Source of the DNA: Aquisalinus flavus
Lineage (GTDB): Bacteria > Pseudomonadota > Alphaproteobacteria > Caulobacterales > Parvularculaceae
Assembly (NCBI RefSeq): GCF_022559625.1
Contig: NZ_CP042288.1
Coordinates: forward strand, 1,326,409 to 1,390,408
Direction of reading: 5' to 3'
DNA length: 64,000 bases
Made by a program: the position numbers and the translations under genes. This document shows positions 25,775 to 34,863 of the stretch, in pieces (position 1 is the first letter of the stretch; every line of letters begins with the position of its first letter). The notes beneath the pieces were generated by a model. It searched no databases. It had not been told where the DNA came from and saw only the letters and a program-made list of their open reading frames with translations.

Positions 25775-26295
25775 GTGACACGCCTGCCCAGCCGGACGAC
25801 CAGAAGCTAGAAATCGGCGACGACCTGCCGGATTTCATCCTGCCGATGATGGAAGCCTCGCGCCAGTTCATCCAGAACGAGCACAATCTGTTCGCCCGGC
25901 TGAAGACATTCAGGCCGACGCGGATCATGCGCGGCCAGGCCGATTTCAGCATCACCGTCCCGGCGGACTTCTCCGCGGCGCCCGCTGATTCGGGCGGCCA
26001 GGTCATTCATGGCGGCATTTTCACGATCCTGCTGGACACGATACTCGCCTATACCGTCTGGACGCGCCTCGACCGGTTCATGCCGATCGCGACGATCAAT
26101 TTGAAGACGGATTATCTCGGCCATGCCGAACCGGAACAGGCGATCAAGGTGATGGCCCAGTGCGAAGGGATCGCCGACGATGTCGCCTTCTGTTCCGGCA
26201 AGGCGGTCTGCGCCGGTACCGGCGACGTGATCGCGCTGGCCGAAGGCACGTTCATGGTCGGCACCAAGGGGCGGTCCTCCGCTTCACGGCTGTGA
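25771..26295 (+). CDS. Hotdog-fold (PaaI-like) thioesterase
   Basis: A 174-residue protein with the hotdog pattern: GQVIHGGIFTILLDTILAYTVW (HGG helix), MPIATINLKTDYLGHA, and AEGTFMVG at the end. PaaI-type enzymes hydrolyse acyl-CoA thioesters, often aromatic ones. It overlaps the chorismate mutase gene by four bases and is followed 11 bases later by a second hotdog gene, so the three form one operon. The specific substrate is unknown. Confidence 0.85.
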   Translation: MSDTPAQPDDQKLEIGDDLPDFILPMMEASRQFIQNEHNLFARLKTFRPTRIMRGQADFSITVPADFSAAPADSGGQVIHGGIFTILLDTILAYTVWTRLDRFMPIATINLKTDYLGHAEPEQAIKVMAQCEGIADDVAFCSGKAVCAGTGDVIALAEGTFMVGTKGRSSASRL

Positions 26296-26306
26296 GGGAG
26301 GCGAGC

Positions 26307-26753
26307 ATGGCAAACAGCGTACCCGACCTCACTCCCGACGCGCTCGAACGGATCGAGAAAGATATCGCCGGCTCCGGCATGAGCCGGTGGCTGAATATTT
26401 CCGCGACGGCAGAGAACGATGGCCTCAGCTACCGGCTCGGCTTTGCGGAGGGCCATATCGGCAATCCCGTGATCCGCGCCCTGCATGGCGGGGTGATCTC
26501 TTCTTTTCTTGAAAGCTGCGCCCGGCTGGAACTGATCGCCCGACTGTCGCCCGGTGTGCATCTGCGCACGACCAGCGTCCACACCAGCTATTTCCGCTCG
26601 TCCAAGGCGCAAGACATGCTGGCACGGATTTCCCTGCAACGGGTCGGTCGCCGCTTTGCCTTCGTGGAGGCCACCGGCTGGCAGGGCGAGGAAGACAATG
26701 TCGTCGCCCGGTCCGCAATCGGCATCCGCGTCATCCGATCCGGGGAAGAGTGA
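26307..26753 (+). CDS. Second hotdog-fold thioesterase
   Basis: A 148-residue PaaI-like protein with ALHGGVISSFLESCARLELI as the HGG helix and TSVHTSYFRSSK in the substrate strand. It differs clearly in sequence from the gene before it, so the pair is not a recent duplication. A strong GGGAGG lies upstream of the ATG at 26307. It is convergent with the DksA/TraR-like gene, with no base between the two coding ends. Confidence 0.85.
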   Translation: MANSVPDLTPDALERIEKDIAGSGMSRWLNISATAENDGLSYRLGFAEGHIGNPVIRALHGGVISSFLESCARLELIARLSPGVHLRTTSVHTSYFRSSKAQDMLARISLQRVGRRFAFVEATGWQGEEDNVVARSAIGIRVIRSGEE

Positions 26754-27086
26754 TCAACCCTTGCAGTCGACACACAACTCGGCCAGCGGGTCGATCGCCA
26801 GCCTCTTCGGCGCGATTTCCTCGCCGCAGTCGAGGCAATAACCGAACTCGCCCGCCTGCAGCCGCGCCAGCGCCTGGTCTATTCGTTTCAACTCGCGCTT
26901 CCTGAGCTGCTCCTGGGCGTTGGCCATGGCCTGTTGCTGCAGGGCATCCTGGCGCGACAGGCGCCCCACCGATTGCTGGTCGAGCTCGACCGGCTTGCGG
27001 GCGTCCGCGCTGATCCCCGAGCGTGCCAGCAGATCCTCGCGCAGATCTTCAATCCGCACACGCCATTGTTCCGGTGTTTCCGTCAC
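26754..27086 (-). CDS. DksA/TraR-type C4 zinc-finger protein
   Basis: About 110 residues. A long helical region is followed by GEFGYCLDCGEEI and LCVDCKG, the CxxC...CxxC finger of DksA/TraR proteins, which bind the RNA polymerase secondary channel. The protein is shorter than DksA and lacks an obvious DxxDxA coiled-coil tip, so it is a small paralogue. The GTG at 27086 overlaps the holC stop as GTGA, implying coupling; an ATG at 27125 is possible and would overlap holC by 43 bases. Confidence 0.82.
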   Translation of the reverse strand: MTETPEQWRVRIEDLREDLLARSGISADARKPVELDQQSVGRLSRQDALQQQAMANAQEQLRKRELKRIDQALARLQAGEFGYCLDCGEEIAPKRLAIDPLAELCVDCKG

Positions 27087-27532
27087 CCCTGCTTTTCCCA
27101 ACGTCCGCTCTGGTTCTGGCGCCAATAGGTCGCAGCGTGACCCGCGGCCTTGACCTTTGTCCAGAAGCCGCGCGCTGCCGTCACGGCCTGCTCGTCACCA
27201 CCATCAAAGATCCTGATACAGCGGATGAGGTTTTCTATCGTTTCCGGTTCGGCTTCTGCCCCCTCGACCAGGAAAAGGACATCGCGCTCACCGCCGGTTG
27301 AGTCGGTCTCGGTAATGAAAATCGGGTGGTCGGCGCCATCGCCATCGGTGCCATGGGGCAGAAAACTTTCATCCGTATAGGTCCAGAGAAAATTATTTAT
27401 CGTGTCCGCCATGTCACGGGTGCTTGTGGCAACAAGGACACGCCAGCCACGTTCCATCGATTTTTCGAGCAGATCGGGCAGAATATGCTCAAGCCTGGCC
27501 CTCTCAAGATGATAAAAAAGCACTTCTGTCAT
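27083..27532 (-). CDS. holC: DNA polymerase III chi subunit
   Basis: Chi links the clamp loader to single-strand-binding protein. The 149-residue product starts TEVLFYHLERARLEHILPDLLEKS, then RVLVATSTRDMADTINNFLWTYTDESFLPHG and PIFITE, matching HolC along its length. The pepA gene, a common neighbour of holC, lies about 900 bases upstream, with an outer-membrane protein gene between. The start at 27532 fits the family; 27550 is an alternative. Confidence 0.93.
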   Translation of the reverse strand: MTEVLFYHLERARLEHILPDLLEKSMERGWRVLVATSTRDMADTINNFLWTYTDESFLPHGTDGDGADHPIFITETDSTGGERDVLFLVEGAEAEPETIENLIRCIRIFDGGDEQAVTAARGFWTKVKAAGHAATYWRQNQSGRWEKQG

Positions 27533-27731
27533 GCTGGCGTTGATCCCCATGCGGAATTAACCTTTTTCACGGATGCGAGAGGTGAAACTTGCCCCTTTAA
27601 AACCATCATCCGTCTCCCACTTAACGCTTCGCTGCAGGCCACGACAGGTCGTGACCTGGCGAGACCGGACACCATGCGGGCGACGCTGGTGCCGGCCTTC
27701 AACACAAAATGATCATGAGGAGGGACAATCA

Positions 27732-28358
27732 ATGTCTCTGAAAAATTTCGCACTTTCCACTTCCGTTCTGGCTGCAGTCGCATTCGGCGGCTCCGCTCTC
27801 GCTCAGGATAGCGGGTACTACGTTCAAGGCAATCTTGGCGCCAATGTCATCGTACAGGATGACGCCGACCTGTCGGTCGACGGGCTTGGCGATTTCTCCG
27901 GCAGCTATGATGCTGACACCGGTTATGCGATCGGCGGCGCGCTCGGCAAATATTTCGGCAACGGTTTCCGCAGCGAGATCGAGCTGGCCCATCGTTCCAA
28001 CGATATCGGCAACATCGAAGCTGAAGGCCAAGAGTTCGAAACCGATGGCGACATCTCGTCGACCTCTGTTTTCCTGAACGGCTATTACGACTTTGCCGTC
28101 GAGAACAGCATTTTCGTTCCCTATATCGGCGCCGGCCTCGGCTATGTGAATGTCGATGCTGAGGACGAGAACGAAGGCGTCTTCGGCTACCAGTTCAAGG
28201 GCGGCGTTGCCCGTCCGGTCGGCGCAAGCGGCGGCCTCATCGGGGTCGAAGCAAGCTATCTCGGCACCAGCAAAGTCGAGTTCGATGTCGATGGCGGCAC
28301 GCTCGAAGCCGATTACGGCAACACGGCGCTTGGCGTTTTCTACCGTCAGTCCCTGTAA
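27732..28358 (+). CDS. Small outer-membrane beta-barrel protein (OmpA-like/porin-type)
   Basis: A 208-residue protein with a clear signal peptide (cleavage after residues ~24, GSALA-Q) and alternating beta strands rich in Gly, Tyr and Asp. It ends in a typical outer-membrane C-terminus (ALGVFYRQSL, aromatic near the end). Segments such as YVQGNLGANVIVQDD, FVPYIGAGLGYVNVD and YQFKGGVARPV match the eight-stranded OmpW/OmpA_membrane superfamily. AGGAGGGA lies before the ATG. It is inserted between pepA and holC. Cargo or role is unknown. Confidence 0.88.
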   Translation: MSLKNFALSTSVLAAVAFGGSALAQDSGYYVQGNLGANVIVQDDADLSVDGLGDFSGSYDADTGYAIGGALGKYFGNGFRSEIELAHRSNDIGNIEAEGQEFETDGDISSTSVFLNGYYDFAVENSIFVPYIGAGLGYVNVDAEDENEGVFGYQFKGGVARPVGASGGLIGVEASYLGTSKVEFDVDGGTLEADYGNTALGVFYRQSL

Positions 28359-28387
28359 CCTACCCCCCCTCATCAGGACTGATGAAG

Positions 28388-28416
28388 AAAGGCCCGGGAT
28401 CTCGTCCCGGGCCTTT
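28388..28416. terminator. Bidirectional terminator between the barrel gene and pepA
   Basis: A perfect stem aaaggcccggga/tcccgggccttt with a 5-base loop, flanked by As on the left and Ts on the right, serves both convergent genes. Confidence 0.9.
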
Positions 28417-28427
28417 TATCTTGCTCC

Positions 28428-29912
28428 CTATGCCTCGTAATTGGCGCGGATGAACTCATCCAGCAGGCGCACGCCATAACCGGTGCCGCCCTTCGGGATG
28501 ATCGGGGTCTCTTTCTCAGTCCACGCCATACCGGCGATATCGAGATGCGCCCACGGCACACCGTCATCGACGAACTGTTTCAGGAACGCCGCCGCCGTCG
28601 ACGATCCGCCTTCACGGCCGCCAATATTCTTCATGTCGGCGATCGGGGACTTGATCATGTCCTCATGCGCCTTGTCTACCGGCATGCGCCAGACGCGGTC
28701 GCCGGTCGCCTTGCCGGCGGCATCGAGCTTGGCCACCAAGTCATCATCGCCCGAGAAGACCCCTGCATATTCGTGGGCGAGCGCAATGATGATCGCGCCG
28801 GTCAGCGTCGCGAGGTCGATGATCGCGGACGGCTTGAACTTCTGCTGGGCGTAGGTCAGCGCGTCGGCGAGGACGAGTCGGCCCTCGGCATCGGTGTTCA
28901 GTACCTCGATCGTCTTGCCGGACATCGACGTCAGGACATCGCCCGGGCGAATCGCATTGCCGTCAGGCATGTTCTCGACCAGGCCGAGAATGCCGATGAC
29001 ATTGGCTTTCGCCTTGCGCCCGGCGAGCGCGGCCATGGCACCGGTCACGGCACCGGCGCCGCCCATATCCCATTTCATGTCGCCCATGCCCGGTCCCGGC
29101 TTCAGCGAGATGCCGCCGGTGTCGAAGCACACGCCCTTGCCGACGAAGCAGACCGGCGCCTCGGATTTCGCGCCGCCCATCCATTTCATGATGGCGAGCT
29201 TGCTTTCCCTGGCCGAGCCCTGCCCGACGCCGAGAAGCGAGCCCATGCCGAGCTTTTTCATCTGCGCCTCGCCGAGGATCTCGACCTTCACGCCAAGGCT
29301 CTCCAGCTCTTTGCAGCGCTGGGCAAAGGTCTCGGGATAGAGAAAGTTGGCCGGCTCGGAAACGAGATCGCGGGTCAGGAAAACCCCGTCGGCGATTTTT
29401 TCCAGCTCCGCATAAGCCGATTTCACCGCAGCCGATTTCGTGCTGTGCATGGCGATTTTGGTCAGGCTCGGCAGTTCGGATTTTTCCGCCGTGGTGCGGT
29501 ACTTGTCGAAGGAATAGCTGCGCAGGCGCGCACCGAAGGCGACGCGGGCGGCGAGGCCGGCATCGTCATCGGCAAACCCCTCGAGCGCGAATACCAAGGC
29601 CTTTTCCCCGTCGCGCAGATATTTTGCGATGACCCGGCCGCCGAGGGCTTCGGCTGCCAGCAGGTCGAGCTCGCTACGCTTGCCCGCCCCGGCAAGGCAG
29701 ATGGCGGCATTGTCGAGACCCTTCGGGCTCGGGATCTCGAGCAACTGGCCGGCCTTGCCGGAGAAGTCCCGGGCCTTGGTCGCGCGGGTCAGCGCCCCAT
29801 CGGTCTTGCCGTCGAGATCGGTAAAGGCCGCGGTCTGATCGCCATCGGCAAAGACGGGCACGACGATAATACCGGCTTTCGGCAGGCTGGCCTTGGAAAA
29901 AGTAATGTTCAT
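28428..29912 (-). CDS. pepA: Leucyl aminopeptidase (M17)
   Basis: A two-metal cytosolic aminopeptidase of 494 residues. The catalytic part has VGKGVCFDTGGISLKP, KWDMGGAGAVTG and the signature NTDAEGRLVLADAL, with metal-binding Asp, Glu and Lys residues in place. The N-terminal ~170 residues form the diverged regulatory domain. The ATG at 29912 follows AGGGAG and begins MNITFSKA, as in relatives. It is divergent from lptF, a common arrangement in proteobacteria. Confidence 0.97.
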   Translation of the reverse strand: MNITFSKASLPKAGIIVVPVFADGDQTAAFTDLDGKTDGALTRATKARDFSGKAGQLLEIPSPKGLDNAAICLAGAGKRSELDLLAAEALGGRVIAKYLRDGEKALVFALEGFADDDAGLAARVAFGARLRSYSFDKYRTTAEKSELPSLTKIAMHSTKSAAVKSAYAELEKIADGVFLTRDLVSEPANFLYPETFAQRCKELESLGVKVEILGEAQMKKLGMGSLLGVGQGSARESKLAIMKWMGGAKSEAPVCFVGKGVCFDTGGISLKPGPGMGDMKWDMGGAGAVTGAMAALAGRKAKANVIGILGLVENMPDGNAIRPGDVLTSMSGKTIEVLNTDAEGRLVLADALTYAQQKFKPSAIIDLATLTGAIIIALAHEYAGVFSGDDDLVAKLDAAGKATGDRVWRMPVDKAHEDMIKSPIADMKNIGGREGGSSTAAAFLKQFVDDGVPWAHLDIAGMAWTEKETPIIPKGGTGYGVRLLDEFIRANYEA

Positions 29913-30113
29913 TCGATACTCCCTGTTGAGTGGTGCGTGTAACACGGGGAAATGCGCAGATGAGACCGGCATGTCTCAATTTTTGGTAAGGTACAATTTC
30001 CTGTAAGGTATGACGCGGCTTCCTTTGCCTTCAAGATCAAATATGCTAGCGAACGGTGGGGGATAGGCGTTATGTGCGTCATCTGTCCGCGCAACGGCTC
30101 TTAAGGAACACTC

Positions 30114-31256
30114 GTGTCACAACTCGACAGATATCTCTTTTCGCAGAGTATCAAACCCCTGATGCTGATCACCATCTGCGTGACAGCGATCGTGTGGCTG
30201 ACACAAATCCTCCAGCGCGTCGATCTGATGGTCGAGGATGGCGGCACGCTGAGTGCCTTTCTCAAGGTGACCGTGCTGATCATCCCGAACCTGCTGGCGG
30301 TGGTCACGCCGTTCACCCTGTTCGCGACCGCACTGTTCATTCTCAATCGGCTGAAGGGCGACAGCGAGATAGCGGTTATGTCCGCTTCCGGCGCCAGCAC
30401 CTTCCGCGTCGCCCGTCCGCTGCTCGCCCTCGCCCTGCTCGGTACAGTATTGAGCTTCTATCTCAATCTCGACCTGATGCCGCGCAGCTACCGCGTGCTG
30501 AAGGACACGGTACAGACCGTGCGCAGCGACATTGCCAAATCGCTGATTCGCGCCGGCGAGTTCACCACCGTCGTCGATGGCCTGATGGTCTATGCCGAGG
30601 AGGTGCGCCCGGGCGGACAGTATCTCGGTATGCTGATCTATGACGAACGCAATCCGACACGCCCGACGACCTATATGGCCGAGGCCGGTCTTTATCGGAA
30701 CACCGTTTTCGGACCGCGCCTGCACCTGGCGCGCGGCAATTTCCAGCAGCCTGGCAATGACGGCAAGGTCAACGTCACCGGCTTCACCGAAACCGCTGTC
30801 GACCTGACCCAGTACCAGCGCTCGGCAGGGCCCGGCTATCGCGAGCCGACGGAGCGGTATATCTCCGAGCTGCTCTATCCGGACATGAGCGTCCCCTATG
30901 ACATCCAGCAGGAAGGCGTGCTCAAAGCCGAAGGCCATGCCCGCCTGTCCAACCCGTTCTACAATATCCTCTTCGTCCTCATCGCCATGCTGGCGCTGAT
31001 CAAGGGGCCGTTCAATCGCAACGGCTATTCACGGCGCATTCTCTATGCCTCCGGTATCGCGATCTTCCTGCGGGTCATCGGCTTCACGCTTGAAAACGCG
31101 GCAGCATCGACGCCGGCGATGAACATCGTGCAATATATCCTGCCGATCGGCGGCAGCATCGTCTGTCTGGCCATCCTGGTCGGCCTGCCCCGCCTTGGCC
31201 TGCGCAGGTCCCGGCGCGACCTGACCAACAAACTCTATCCGAGGAGAGCGCACTGA
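30114..31256 (+). CDS. lptF: LPS export permease LptF
   Basis: LptF and LptG form the inner-membrane permease that, with LptB, extracts lipopolysaccharide toward LptC and LptA. The 380-residue protein has the YjgP/YjgQ layout: three helices at the start (SQSIKPLMLITICVTAIVW and onward), a periplasmic beta-jellyroll, and three helices at the end. It starts with GTG, seven bases after AAGGA. Its stop overlaps the lptG ATG (TGATG). First gene of lptF-lptG-lptD-surA-pdxA-rsmA. Confidence 0.96.
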   Translation: MSQLDRYLFSQSIKPLMLITICVTAIVWLTQILQRVDLMVEDGGTLSAFLKVTVLIIPNLLAVVTPFTLFATALFILNRLKGDSEIAVMSASGASTFRVARPLLALALLGTVLSFYLNLDLMPRSYRVLKDTVQTVRSDIAKSLIRAGEFTTVVDGLMVYAEEVRPGGQYLGMLIYDERNPTRPTTYMAEAGLYRNTVFGPRLHLARGNFQQPGNDGKVNVTGFTETAVDLTQYQRSAGPGYREPTERYISELLYPDMSVPYDIQQEGVLKAEGHARLSNPFYNILFVLIAMLALIKGPFNRNGYSRRILYASGIAIFLRVIGFTLENAAASTPAMNIVQYILPIGGSIVCLAILVGLPRLGLRRSRRDLTNKLYPRRAH

Positions 31257-32350
31257 TGCCCAGATTTACGCTCTACCGCTATCTCAGCGTCCGCACCCTG
31301 ACCGGCGTCATCGGCCTGCTGATCATTCTCGCCATGATGACCATCCTGATCGACATGATCGAAAGCCTCAGGGAGGTCGAACGAATCGAAAATGCAGGCA
31401 TCGGCTTCGCCGCGCAGCTGACCTTGCTGCGGGCGCCGAAACTGGTGCTCACCACCATGCCCTTCATCTTCCTGTTCGGATCGATGTGGGCTTTCTACCA
31501 GCTCAACAAGCGCTCCGAGGTCGCGGTGATGCGCTCGGCCGGCCTGTCCATCTGGGGCATCATCCTGCCGTCGGCGATCCTCGCCGTACTGACCGGAATC
31601 GCCGTGCTGACCTTTGCCGACCCGGCGGCGTCGCGCATGTCGAGCGAGGCGGAATCGATCAAGAACGACATTCGCGGCAAGAGCGCCAACCTGATCAAGG
31701 AGCTCAATGGCGGCATCTGGTTGCGTCAGCGCACGGACGAGCAGACCCTGATCCTGCATGCCTCCAGCTATGATGCGGATAATAATTTGCTGCGGGACGT
31801 GGTCCTGTGGAAACAGACCCTCGACGGCGTCTTCCTCGAACGCTGGGATGCAGAGCAGGCTGAAATCCAGGATCGCCGCTATGTCCTGCACGATGCGCGC
31901 CTGCGCACCCTCGAAGGCCAGGACAGACAGGTTCGGGAAACCCAGGTCGTCGATGCGCTGTTTTCCATCGACGAGCTGCGCGAGGACATCGCCAAGCCTG
32001 AAACCATGTCGATCTGGGCCTTGCCGAGATTCATCGACCTTGCCCGCGATGCCGGTCTGCCTACGGTGAAATACGAATTGCGCTATCACGACCTGCTGGC
32101 CTTGCCGGTCAAGCTGCTGGCGATGGTGCTGATCGCGGCGTCGTTCTCGATGAAACCGGTCCGTCAGGGCGGCACTGTCAGGCTGGTCCTGTGGGGCATC
32201 GCGGCGGGCTTCCTGCTGTTCATTTCCGCCGAGATATCCAATGCGACGGCCGAGGCAAGGCTGGTTCCGGTTGTGCTCGCCGCCTGGGCACCCGTCTTCA
32301 TAGCAGGGTTTCTTGCGCTCACATTCCTGTTCAATACCGAAGACGGTTGA
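31256..32350 (+). CDS. lptG: LPS export permease LptG
   Basis: Partner of LptF in the LptB2FG complex. The 364-residue protein shows the same six-helix plus periplasmic-domain layout, with YRYLSVRTLTGVIGLLIILAMM at the start and SFSMKPVRQGGTVRLV near the C-terminal helices, typical of LptG. One-base overlap with lptF suggests translational coupling and fixed stoichiometry. A short gap with its own promoter-like sequence separates it from lptD. Confidence 0.96.
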   Translation: MPRFTLYRYLSVRTLTGVIGLLIILAMMTILIDMIESLREVERIENAGIGFAAQLTLLRAPKLVLTTMPFIFLFGSMWAFYQLNKRSEVAVMRSAGLSIWGIILPSAILAVLTGIAVLTFADPAASRMSSEAESIKNDIRGKSANLIKELNGGIWLRQRTDEQTLILHASSYDADNNLLRDVVLWKQTLDGVFLERWDAEQAEIQDRRYVLHDARLRTLEGQDRQVRETQVVDALFSIDELREDIAKPETMSIWALPRFIDLARDAGLPTVKYELRYHDLLALPVKLLAMVLIAASFSMKPVRQGGTVRLVLWGIAAGFLLFISAEISNATAEARLVPVVLAAWAPVFIAGFLALTFLFNTEDG

Positions 32351-32364
32351 TTGCCTTTAATAAA

Positions 32365-32392
32365 TTGGACTGTTGCTGCGATGCATTATAAG
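32365..32392 (+). promoter_or_regulatory. Candidate promoter of lptD
   Basis: TTGGAC (32365-32370), a 16-base spacer and TATAAG (32387-32392). The -10 box matches TATAAT at five of six bases; the -35 box is weaker. Transcription would begin near 32399. Confidence 0.45.
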
Positions 32393-32406
32393 TTTGGGGT
32401 AAGAGT

Positions 32407-34731
32407 ATGGCTTTATCTACAGGCCTTGTGAAAGGGCACAGAGGGGGATCACTGTTGCAGGTTTCACGCAAAGCATTATTGGCGGGTCTCGCGGGCGGCA
32501 TGGCAATCACGGCGGTGTCTCACGCCCAGTTCTCGCCGACCACCGAAGACGAAAGCGTCGTGTTCGAGGCGGACACGGTCACGCGTCAGACCAAGGACAG
32601 CCCGGTCATCGCCGAAGGCAATGTCAAAGCCTATTACGGCGAACGCTTTATCACTTCCGACCGCATCGTTTATGATCCGACGACCGATATCGTCACGGCC
32701 ATCGGCAATGTTTCCATTACTGAGGCTGACGGCCAGACCTATTTCGCCGACGACATCGTCCTCACAGGCGACATGGCGGATGGCGTTGTTAACAATTTCT
32801 CTGCCCTGCTCGAAGGCGATGCGCGGCTCGCCAGCGCCACGCTCGTCAAGGAAGGCGACGAGCGCAATATCCTCAACCGCGCGGTCTATACCGGCTGCGA
32901 TGTCTGCACGGAAGACGGCTCGCCGAAGACACCATCCTGGCAGCTAAAGGCCCTGAGAGTCGTTCAGGACAAGGAAGAAAAGGTCATCCGTTTCCGGAAT
33001 GCCTTCTTCGAGGTCAAGGGCGTTCCCATTATGTATACGCCCTACATGCAGATCCCCGATCCGTCGGTGAAGCGCCAGAGCGGTCTGCTGACCCCTTCCT
33101 TCGGCTCGACGACGACCCAGGGGGTCTATCTTGAGACGCCCTACTATTTCGCGATTTCCGATTACCAGGACTTCACCTTCCGGCCCAAATTCATGGAAAC
33201 CCAGGGCGTGCTGCTGCAGGGCGAATACCGCATCAACAACTGGCGCGGCGGCTCGGTGATCCAGGCCGGTATCATCGACGCCAATGAGAACAACGAGTAT
33301 TTCGTTTCCGGACAGCCTTCCGGCAACACGCCCGAGAACCGCTTTCACCTCTTTGGCAAGGGCCATCAGAATTTTTCCGAGAGCTGGCGCGCGAGCTTCG
33401 ATGCCAATTATGTCTCCGACAAGCGCTACCTGCAGACCTATGACGTCAGCCGCGTCGGCAATCTTGAGGTCGGCTCGGAACTGTTCCGTCCCGACCGCCT
33501 GAGCAGCGAGATCAAACTGCAACGGCGCACCGACCGCTCGCTCTTCGCCCTCGAAGGGCTCGGTTTCCAGTCGCTGCGCAGCAACGAAGACAATTCCTAT
33601 GTCGCCCAGGGCGTGCCGCGTATCCGGTATAATGGCGTGTTCGATACGCCGAGGGTCGGTGGCCAGACGACGCTGAACGGTCAGTTCCTGTCGCTGCGCC
33701 GCGAGAATGGCCTCGATTCCTATCTGACCACCGTCTCGGCGGACTGGGAGCGCCGCTTCACAAGTACCAACGGCCATATGTTCCGTGTTTTCGGCCAGGC
33801 CCGCGGCGACATCCACAGCTATCAGGACCTCGAAGCCGGCAATGAAGTCTGCAATATCGACAATCTCAGCGCTGCGGCCTATCAGGAATGCATCGTCACC
33901 CTGCCCCTGCCCGAAGATGGCGGCAGCACCGCTGTCAGCCGCTTTCTGCCGACCGCCGGTGTCGAATGGTCCTATCCGCTCGCCAAGCAGACCGGGAATG
34001 CCACCTATATCGTCGAGCCGCGCATCCAGCTGATCGCCAGCCCCGAAGCCGATTACATCGACGAGGTACTCAACGAGGACAGCCAGTATTACGAGTTCGA
34101 CACGACGACGCTGTTCAGCGAAAACAAGTCCGCCGGCTACGACATCTGGGAAGACGGCCAGCGCGCCAATATCGGCCTGTCGGCAGCGGCAATCTTCGAC
34201 AATGGCCTGTCCGTCGAAGGCGAGATCGGCCAGCAGTTCCGCAGCGAGGAAAGCTCCGTCTATTCCGCCTACGGGCTGCAAACGGGCCTTGGCGGTACCG
34301 AGTCCGACATTGTCGGTACGGTTAACGTCGGCTGGAACAACTCGCTTTATTTCAACAACTCTTTCCGTCTCGACAAGGACGACGGCACAGTGCGCCGCGC
34401 CGAGACCCAGCTTTACGGCGTCTATGGGCGGCTGAAGGGCTCGGCAAGCTATCTCAAGACACAGCAGCCGGACCTGACTGGCGTCAGCCAGGTGGAAGAG
34501 TTCGTCAACGCCAGCGTGCAATACAACATCACGCGCGAATGGGCCGTGGCCGCAGGCGCTATCCGTGACGTGACGGCAGGCGAAAACACCAAGGAAGAGA
34601 TATCCCTGATCTATCAGGATGAGTGCACTCGCATCATTCTGGGCTACCGCAACGATCCGCGGCGAGACCTGGATTTCGATTTCGACAAGTCGATCACGTT
34701 CAAGATCGAGCTGCTCGGCATCACGCAATAG
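32407..34731 (+). CDS. lptD: LPS-assembly outer-membrane protein LptD
   Basis: LptD is the 26-strand barrel that, plugged by LptE, inserts LPS into the outer leaflet. The 774-residue product has a signal peptide ending SHA-Q (residue 40), an OstA-like beta-jellyroll (about 50-160), a Cys pair CDVC at the plug-barrel junction, PYMQIPDPSVKRQSGLLTP, and the barrel. The start is uncertain: an in-frame TTG at 32455 sits seven bases after GGGGGA and gives a much neater signal peptide, and the candidate promoter would leave only ~7 bases before ATG 32407 but ~55 before the TTG. Confidence 0.95.
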   Translation: MALSTGLVKGHRGGSLLQVSRKALLAGLAGGMAITAVSHAQFSPTTEDESVVFEADTVTRQTKDSPVIAEGNVKAYYGERFITSDRIVYDPTTDIVTAIGNVSITEADGQTYFADDIVLTGDMADGVVNNFSALLEGDARLASATLVKEGDERNILNRAVYTGCDVCTEDGSPKTPSWQLKALRVVQDKEEKVIRFRNAFFEVKGVPIMYTPYMQIPDPSVKRQSGLLTPSFGSTTTQGVYLETPYYFAISDYQDFTFRPKFMETQGVLLQGEYRINNWRGGSVIQAGIIDANENNEYFVSGQPSGNTPENRFHLFGKGHQNFSESWRASFDANYVSDKRYLQTYDVSRVGNLEVGSELFRPDRLSSEIKLQRRTDRSLFALEGLGFQSLRSNEDNSYVAQGVPRIRYNGVFDTPRVGGQTTLNGQFLSLRRENGLDSYLTTVSADWERRFTSTNGHMFRVFGQARGDIHSYQDLEAGNEVCNIDNLSAAAYQECIVTLPLPEDGGSTAVSRFLPTAGVEWSYPLAKQTGNATYIVEPRIQLIASPEADYIDEVLNEDSQYYEFDTTTLFSENKSAGYDIWEDGQRANIGLSAAAIFDNGLSVEGEIGQQFRSEESSVYSAYGLQTGLGGTESDIVGTVNVGWNNSLYFNNSFRLDKDDGTVRRAETQLYGVYGRLKGSASYLKTQQPDLTGVSQVEEFVNASVQYNITREWAVAAGAIRDVTAGENTKEEISLIYQDECTRIILGYRNDPRRDLDFDFDKSITFKIELLGITQ

Positions 34732-34863
34732 GCCGGCGCCAGCCATATTGACGCCACGGTTAACGGCCATGGTATCCAGAAGGTATGTTTACACAGGCAG
34801 TCGGGCAATTTAGCTTGTGAAATGCCGATATAACGTTATCGTCTCGGCCAAAAAGGGCGGGAG

